DNA of 64,000 nt from Spongospora subterranea f. sp. subterranea (lineage: Eukaryota; Endomyxa: Phytomyxea; Phytomyxea; Plasmodiophorida), in assembly GCA_049724395.1 (NCBI GenBank), contig JAUGWO010000046.1, forward strand, positions 62,001 to 126,000, written 5' to 3'. Position numbers and translations under genes: made by a program. Numbering within the stretch: position 1 is the first letter of the stretch; every line of letters starts with the position of its first letter. The notes beneath the pieces are model-generated. The model saw nothing but the letters and a program-made list of their open reading frames with translations, did no database searches and was not told the DNA's origin. Shown piece by piece: positions 59,735 through 64,000 of this stretch.

Positions 59735-60577
59735 TTAGAGCTGAGCCATGAGGGCGATCAGTTCAGATTCTTCATGGCGGAACGCAATGGCCGATCTAGA
59801 TGAACGTTTGGGTTCATCAACGAGGTGCTGAAAAAATGGAAGACGTTTCGTAGCTGAGGCGCTACTTGAGGGCGAAACGGCCGGTGATGGAGATGCAGCG
59901 ACAGGTTTGCTAATGGGCGCTGGAGTCGTCGCAGGAGACGATTTTGTACTGACTGAGCTCATTAAAGGTACGTCCTTTGGAGGTGCAGGAAACCTAGAAT
60001 TTGCATCGGCCGCTACAGAGCTTGCCGGCGGGAGAAACGGTGCCGAGTTGACAGATAACGGACGCTCGGGAGCGGTTCTGGCTGGCGGCGCTGGAGATTC
60101 GTCAACAACGGCAGCAGCAGGATCCGCAGCATAAATCAGGTCATCATGATGGATAAAATCGCATCTCGATCCGTATGGGCACGATCCATTCAGAAAATTC
60201 TTACACTTCTCAGTTTTCCATCGGCGATGACGCACAACAGGTCTGAGATCTTGCAATCCATGACTGGAAATACAATGTTTAGTCGGAGTGAAGACCCAGA
60301 CTGTATATGGCAACGGTACTGACGCGAATTGGCACTTGTTTGAATATCGACAATATCCGTTATCGCTATATGAGCGGCATAATTCCGTTTTGTACAAACT
60401 GGAATTATGTGCATATTGAGCGAGGCTGCCCTCTCTTGATGGAGAATTATCGGCCGATTTTGACCTGGGATGATACATGGGCAACGTCTCTAACCCATAC
60501 GACCAATCATCGCGAGTTGTCGTGGCGCCACTGGCCGACCACGCCGATGAATACCAGAGTTCGGAGCTGGTCGCCAT
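59735..60577 (-). CDS. TTP-like tandem CCCH zinc-finger RNA-binding protein
   Basis: Two exons (intron 60264-60323, splitting finger 1) give 260 residues. Finger 1 is YKTELCRSYSDNGYCRYSNK followed by CQFAH (C-x8-C-x5-C-x3-H). Finger 2 is RWKTEKCKNFLNGSCPYGSR then CDFIH, with C-x7-C spacing in place of the usual x8. The lead-ins YKTELC and WKTEKC are those of tristetraprolin/ZFP36 proteins, which bind AU-rich elements and recruit deadenylases. The C-terminal half is Ala/Pro/Ser-rich and ends in RHEESELIALMAQL. The start was set at the ATG before ATSSELWYSSAWSASG; an earlier in-frame ATG at 60652 exists. Confidence 0.9.
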   Translation of the reverse strand: MATSSELWYSSAWSASGATTTRDDWSYGLETLPMYHPRSKSADNSPSREGSLAQYAHNSSLYKTELCRSYSDNGYCRYSNKCQFASVPLPYTVWVFTPTKHCISSHGLQDLRPVVRHRRWKTEKCKNFLNGSCPYGSRCDFIHHDDLIYAADPAAAVVDESPAPPARTAPERPLSVNSAPFLPPASSVAADANSRFPAPPKDVPLMSSVSTKSSPATTPAPISKPVAASPSPAVSPSSSASATKRLPFFQHLVDEPKRSSRSAIAFRHEESELIALMAQL

Positions 60578-61474
60578 TATTGCTATAAAAAACAACAAAA
60601 AACGCACAATAATGAGAGATGTGGTCGGTTGATGATTTGTGATGGGAAGCAACGGTGTAATTGGAGAAACTGGCGAAAAAAATCAATCCTGGGCGACAAC
60701 GCTATTCGTGTCGATCGTTCATTGGATAACAAGCGATAGATTAGAATAATGAACCAGATAAACGGAGAGTAATGACATAACGATCATGAAACATAGAAGA
60801 GAAAAGGGCCGGGCCCACACTCTACCCAGTATATCACATCACTCAGGTCACTGTCAAACAGCAGCCCAATTTGGCCAGCTCTCACTCTATGCAATTATTA
60901 CCTTGGTTGGCGACAAGATGGGCAACGCGTCGGGCCTTCACGACCGACGTGGATCGATGTCGGGTGCCGGAGTATAGGTGAAATGTAGAGAGCGCGGACT
61001 GACGGTTTCTGCGAGGAGCAATATCCATCCCAGATGATGCTCAACCTCGAACGAGGTCCGTCACGCACTCCGCAGCATTGGTGGTTTTCTCCGAGACGTA
61101 AATAGATTATGAAGGAGGACTATATATTCTGGTCAATTCAACAATAGCACTTGCTTGCTATAGGCAATATTCGGACTCGCGTGTCGATGCATTTGATGGG
61201 ACGCCGGTTTATCACTCAATATTATGAGTTCGATGTGTATTTCCATCATATGCGACAATGTGTCGCTTCACCACTCTTTCTGCATTATATTCTGCTTCAT
61301 GGTTGGATCAGTCGACTGTGGGAATACGATTCTATCATGAACCTGTAGAGAGATGTGGACCATTGGCGCGTGATTACCAGCAGTTTCCCTACACCAATGC
61401 GGAACAGTTCAAACCGGCCGATTGTTCCGTATATTCCTCGGACCGGAATACCACTCATTGAAATTCATATCGAG
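60578..61474. other. Divergent promoter region, no gene seen
   Basis: This region separates the minus-strand CCCH gene from the plus-strand small membrane protein. ORFs are short and unsupported. Confidence 0.45.
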
Positions 61475-61964
61475 ATGAGCTCCGGTTCTGAAACTGACCA
61501 GGGCTACGTCTTTCTGTCTGATGCTCTGAGCGATATTATTTCCGTCGCTACCAGCGAATATACCTCTTGCGAAGTATACTTCATCAGATCGTTATCGTCC
61601 TCCAAACTTTTAAATTCCTTTCGATTAGGAGCACCATTGCGACTTCGACGATCTCGCCGATGATATGCCAATAGAAGATATGGGCAGTCCATCTCCTGGA
61701 GCTAATGCAAATTTATCGTTCGTCACAAATGCGGCTAAGTCGTTGAAAGGGCCATTAAGAAGGTCGATATTTTTGCTTCAGGAGTTCTATACGAAGCTCA
61801 TATCAATATACCCAACCGAGATGTTTTGTTCGGCGTTGTTTGGTGGCGCTGTGTTGCTGTGTACGCTAATGGAAGGTGGAGCCAAGCTCGTATCCGACAC
61901 AATATCTATGTCGTATTTGGATCGGCAGATGCTCGATCGCGGTCGCGTTTGGAGGTCTGTATAA
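61475..61964 (+). CDS. Hypothetical single-pass membrane protein, 144 residues
   Basis: Two exons (phase-0 intron 61574-61628) give MSSGSETDQGYVFLSDALSD, ISVATSEYTSCEEHHCDFDD, an acidic Pro-rich stretch, a charged helix (LRRSIFLLQEFYTKLISIYP) and one membrane segment (FCSALFGGAVLLCTLMEGG) before a short tail. I do not recognise the family. The acidic N-half and late single helix suggest a tail-anchored-like membrane protein. The start was taken at the only convenient in-frame ATG. Confidence 0.5.
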
Positions 61965-62064
61965 CACGCTAGATCAATACATTTGATTTAGAGTACTAGG
62001 CTATTGCTGTGGTAAAACGCCATTATCAAGCGTTAGTTTAACAGAAATTATGAGTTGAGTTCAT

Positions 62065-64000
62065 TCAACTGAGGCCTTTAACCCTGGCCATATTCGCCAT
62101 TATCCTCTTGTTTCCCTTTCTCTGATAAACAGTGGTTGTAATGCACAGATTTAAATGTATGCCGCACTTCCTTACCTTGTAAGCATTGCGAATTAGGGTT
62201 TTTTTGGCGTTGTAATACGATAGTGACTCCGGATCACTGTTCAGAATTCGATCCGCTTCGATTTTCTCAAACTGTTCGCCATCATCCAGAATGTCAATAC
62301 TGTCAGAAGCGCGGCGCTGCTCAAACCTATTAGGGAATTAACCAAACGATGAAGCAGCAAGGAACGCCATTACCATTGCAGAAACTGGCTGGCCATGCGT
62401 TTTTTGATGAGTTGGCAGTTTTCCTTCAATAACGACAACTCATCTCGGACGCTTTTCCACCGCTCGAAAGCGTTTTGGTATTCGGTTTTCCTCTGTTTTA
62501 TGTCTCGAATCATCGTATACTCTTCTTCGTCAATGATTTCTTCGTTCGATAAAGATTCAGGGCTGACTGCAGTCCTCTCGGCCCTGAGCTCGGCCAACCT
62601 GGCCGACAATGTGTCTATCTCGCGCTTTGCGGCGTTGACGACGGTACCTGCCACCTTATACTGTTCTCGAGCTTCCCTGATCTTCGCCGTCAAGTCTGAA
62701 TACTCGGCATTAGGTGAAGCTCCCTCCGAGGATCGCCACTCTTGAAAGGCAGTTTCCTCGTCCAACAGGACTGGTACATTGGCAGCAGCAGTTTGGACAG
62801 GGATAGGGTTGGGTGTTTTCACAGTTCGACGGTCGGGTGAGGCAGCTCGTGACATCATGTCATCCTCTTCAATAACAGGGCGGGCGTCAGATGGTGCGCT
62901 TCCGCCAACACTGAATCCGCTCAGATTTTCGACCAATTCTCCAACCAGCGTGGGACCGGCCGAGCTCTTTGACGACATTGTCGTCGGGTTTGGTGTCGTC
63001 TTAAGTGAAGCCGATGCGGCGTCAGTTGAGCTCCCGAGAGATGTCCCCTCCGCAGGTACAGAATGCTGTTTACAAATGATTTTGAATTGGCGGAAGATCT
63101 CGTGAACTTGTTGAAGGCTGACGATGGGCAACTCGGGGATGGTCAACGCTAAATACTGTAAAACTTGCTCGTGAATCTGTTTCTGTTGTTCCGGCGTGAA
63201 ATCTTCATGTGAGACGGGTCCACGGTTGCTGATCATATCATGCTGAAGTTGACGTCAATACTGACTAGGAAACCGTTGTTATCAGTCTGGGTACTACCAT
63301 TGCTAATTCTTGCTTTAACAACGCAATCTGTTTTTCATATTTCTTCAACAGCAGCGTCGGATCCAGATCTATATTGATCGTCGCATCTGTAGTCAACCGC
63401 ATCATGCGTGTCGCGAACTTCAAAGTCGAGATGGTCTCCTCCAAATGACGAGCTGCAGGCCATACGTTGGCGATCAGCCTCGTAATACTGTTCCCACCTA
63501 GACGCTCGGTGTGAGGTTAGAGCAGACAATGGAATAATAAGACAGATACCAAGAGAGTCCCGAAGTACGTGGGTTAACTTTGACGAGCGGAACGGGATAT
63601 GGTCACGATGTCGTGAGCTCAGTGCAATCACAACCTGTTCTAGGAATGATAACGACCGATTGATATAGAGTGCCTCCTGCAAGCACAAACACACATTATT
63701 GAGGCACACGTTTGACGATTGACCGACAAACCTGCAGCGTTTGACCTCGGGAGTCTGTCTTGGCAACACGCTCACTTCCGGCTAAATCGACCAAGTTCAA
63801 TTTCGAAACGATTACTTTCTCAGCAGATTCGATCCTAGAACGGGTCTCTAGATATATTGTGAAGATGGTGTGTGACCTGGACGATGAGGTATTGTTAGCG
63901 TGTTGCCCCATAGAGCGATTGGATTCGCCTTCGAAAAGAAGATTCAGGGCTTGCTCTTCATTAGTCACCTCAGGCTTCTTCAGTCCTTTCACAGACACAT
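62065..64000 (-). CDS. Kinesin-9 (KIF9/KIF6 type), 5' partial
   Basis: The gene enters from the window end (motor N-terminus missing). It shows switch I (NNTSSSRSHTIFTIYLETRS), switch II (LNLVDLAGSERVAKTDSRGQ), EALYINRSLSFLEQVVIALS, RDHIPFRSSKLTHVLRDSLG, and EETISTLKFATRMMRLTTDA, the kinesin-9 RFATRM block. DPTLLLKKYEKQIALLKQEL and, across an intron, LAMHDMISNRGPVSH then match the kinesin-9 neck (LkkYe-qI--LK-EL-MHD-L--R). A Ser/Pro-rich coiled-coil tail follows to 62370 (stop at 62370 if the last introns are not used), with a further exon (FEQRRASDSIDILDDGEQFE). Kinesin-9s work in motile flagella, so the organism should be flagellated. The terminal exons beyond 62370 are low confidence. Confidence 0.87.

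Overview
This is a compact eukaryotic nuclear segment. Genes lie on both strands, often convergent with only 45-150 bases between stop codons, and are cut by many very short GT-AG introns (mostly 45-60 nt; some carry a TACTAAT-like branch site near the acceptor). The gene set points to a flagellated opisthokont, most like a zoosporic fungus or fungal relative (chytrid, aphelid or rozellid type). It includes a kinesin-9, a G-protein gamma subunit with a CaaX box, ELAV-type and TTP-type RNA-binding proteins, a two-propeller coronin-7, WDR81, TTC14, translin-associated factor X and the THO subunit Hpr1/THOC1. The exact lineage is inference; no rRNA or other phylogenetic marker is present.

Layout. 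1-7 kb: end of an ELAV-like RRM gene, an SRR1-like gene, and WDR81 (BEACH-WD40) on the minus strand. 8-16 kb: a CK1-family kinase with a plant MLK/PPK-like C-terminal region, coronin-7, an MFS transporter, and a small heat-shock protein with heat-shock elements upstream. 17-25 kb: a bromodomain-PHD protein preceded by an inverted, decayed copy of its own bromodomain segment, then a FANCM/Mph1 helicase. 25-28 kb: an accessory island with a decayed ABCC transporter copy and a degenerate DDE transposon. 28-36 kb: an intact ABCC transporter, TTC14 and G gamma. 36-47 kb: a cyclic-nucleotide-binding-domain protein, a RhoGAP-like/polyproline/WH2 protein, a TMX-like thioredoxin, TRAX and L-2-hydroxyglutarate dehydrogenase. 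48-56 kb: THOC1, a second ABCC transporter and adenylate kinase. 57-64 kb: a Myb-like protein, a TTP-like tandem CCCH protein, a small membrane protein, and the C-terminal part of kinesin-9, which runs off the window end.

Most genes are ordinary conserved cell-biology genes, and no operon-like or defence-like system is visible. The most unusual items are four. First, a RhoGAP-like domain lacking its arginine finger is fused to a long proline-rich region with two WH2 motifs. Second, an ABCC copy is decaying next to a transposase. Third, the bromodomain exon has an inverted duplicate. Fourth, several otherwise conserved genes are interrupted by shifts of one or two bases, often in homopolymer runs, which is best explained by residual sequencing errors. 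Intron boundaries here are read by eye from protein-family continuity and GT-AG rules, so multi-exon spans are models, not transcript-confirmed structures.
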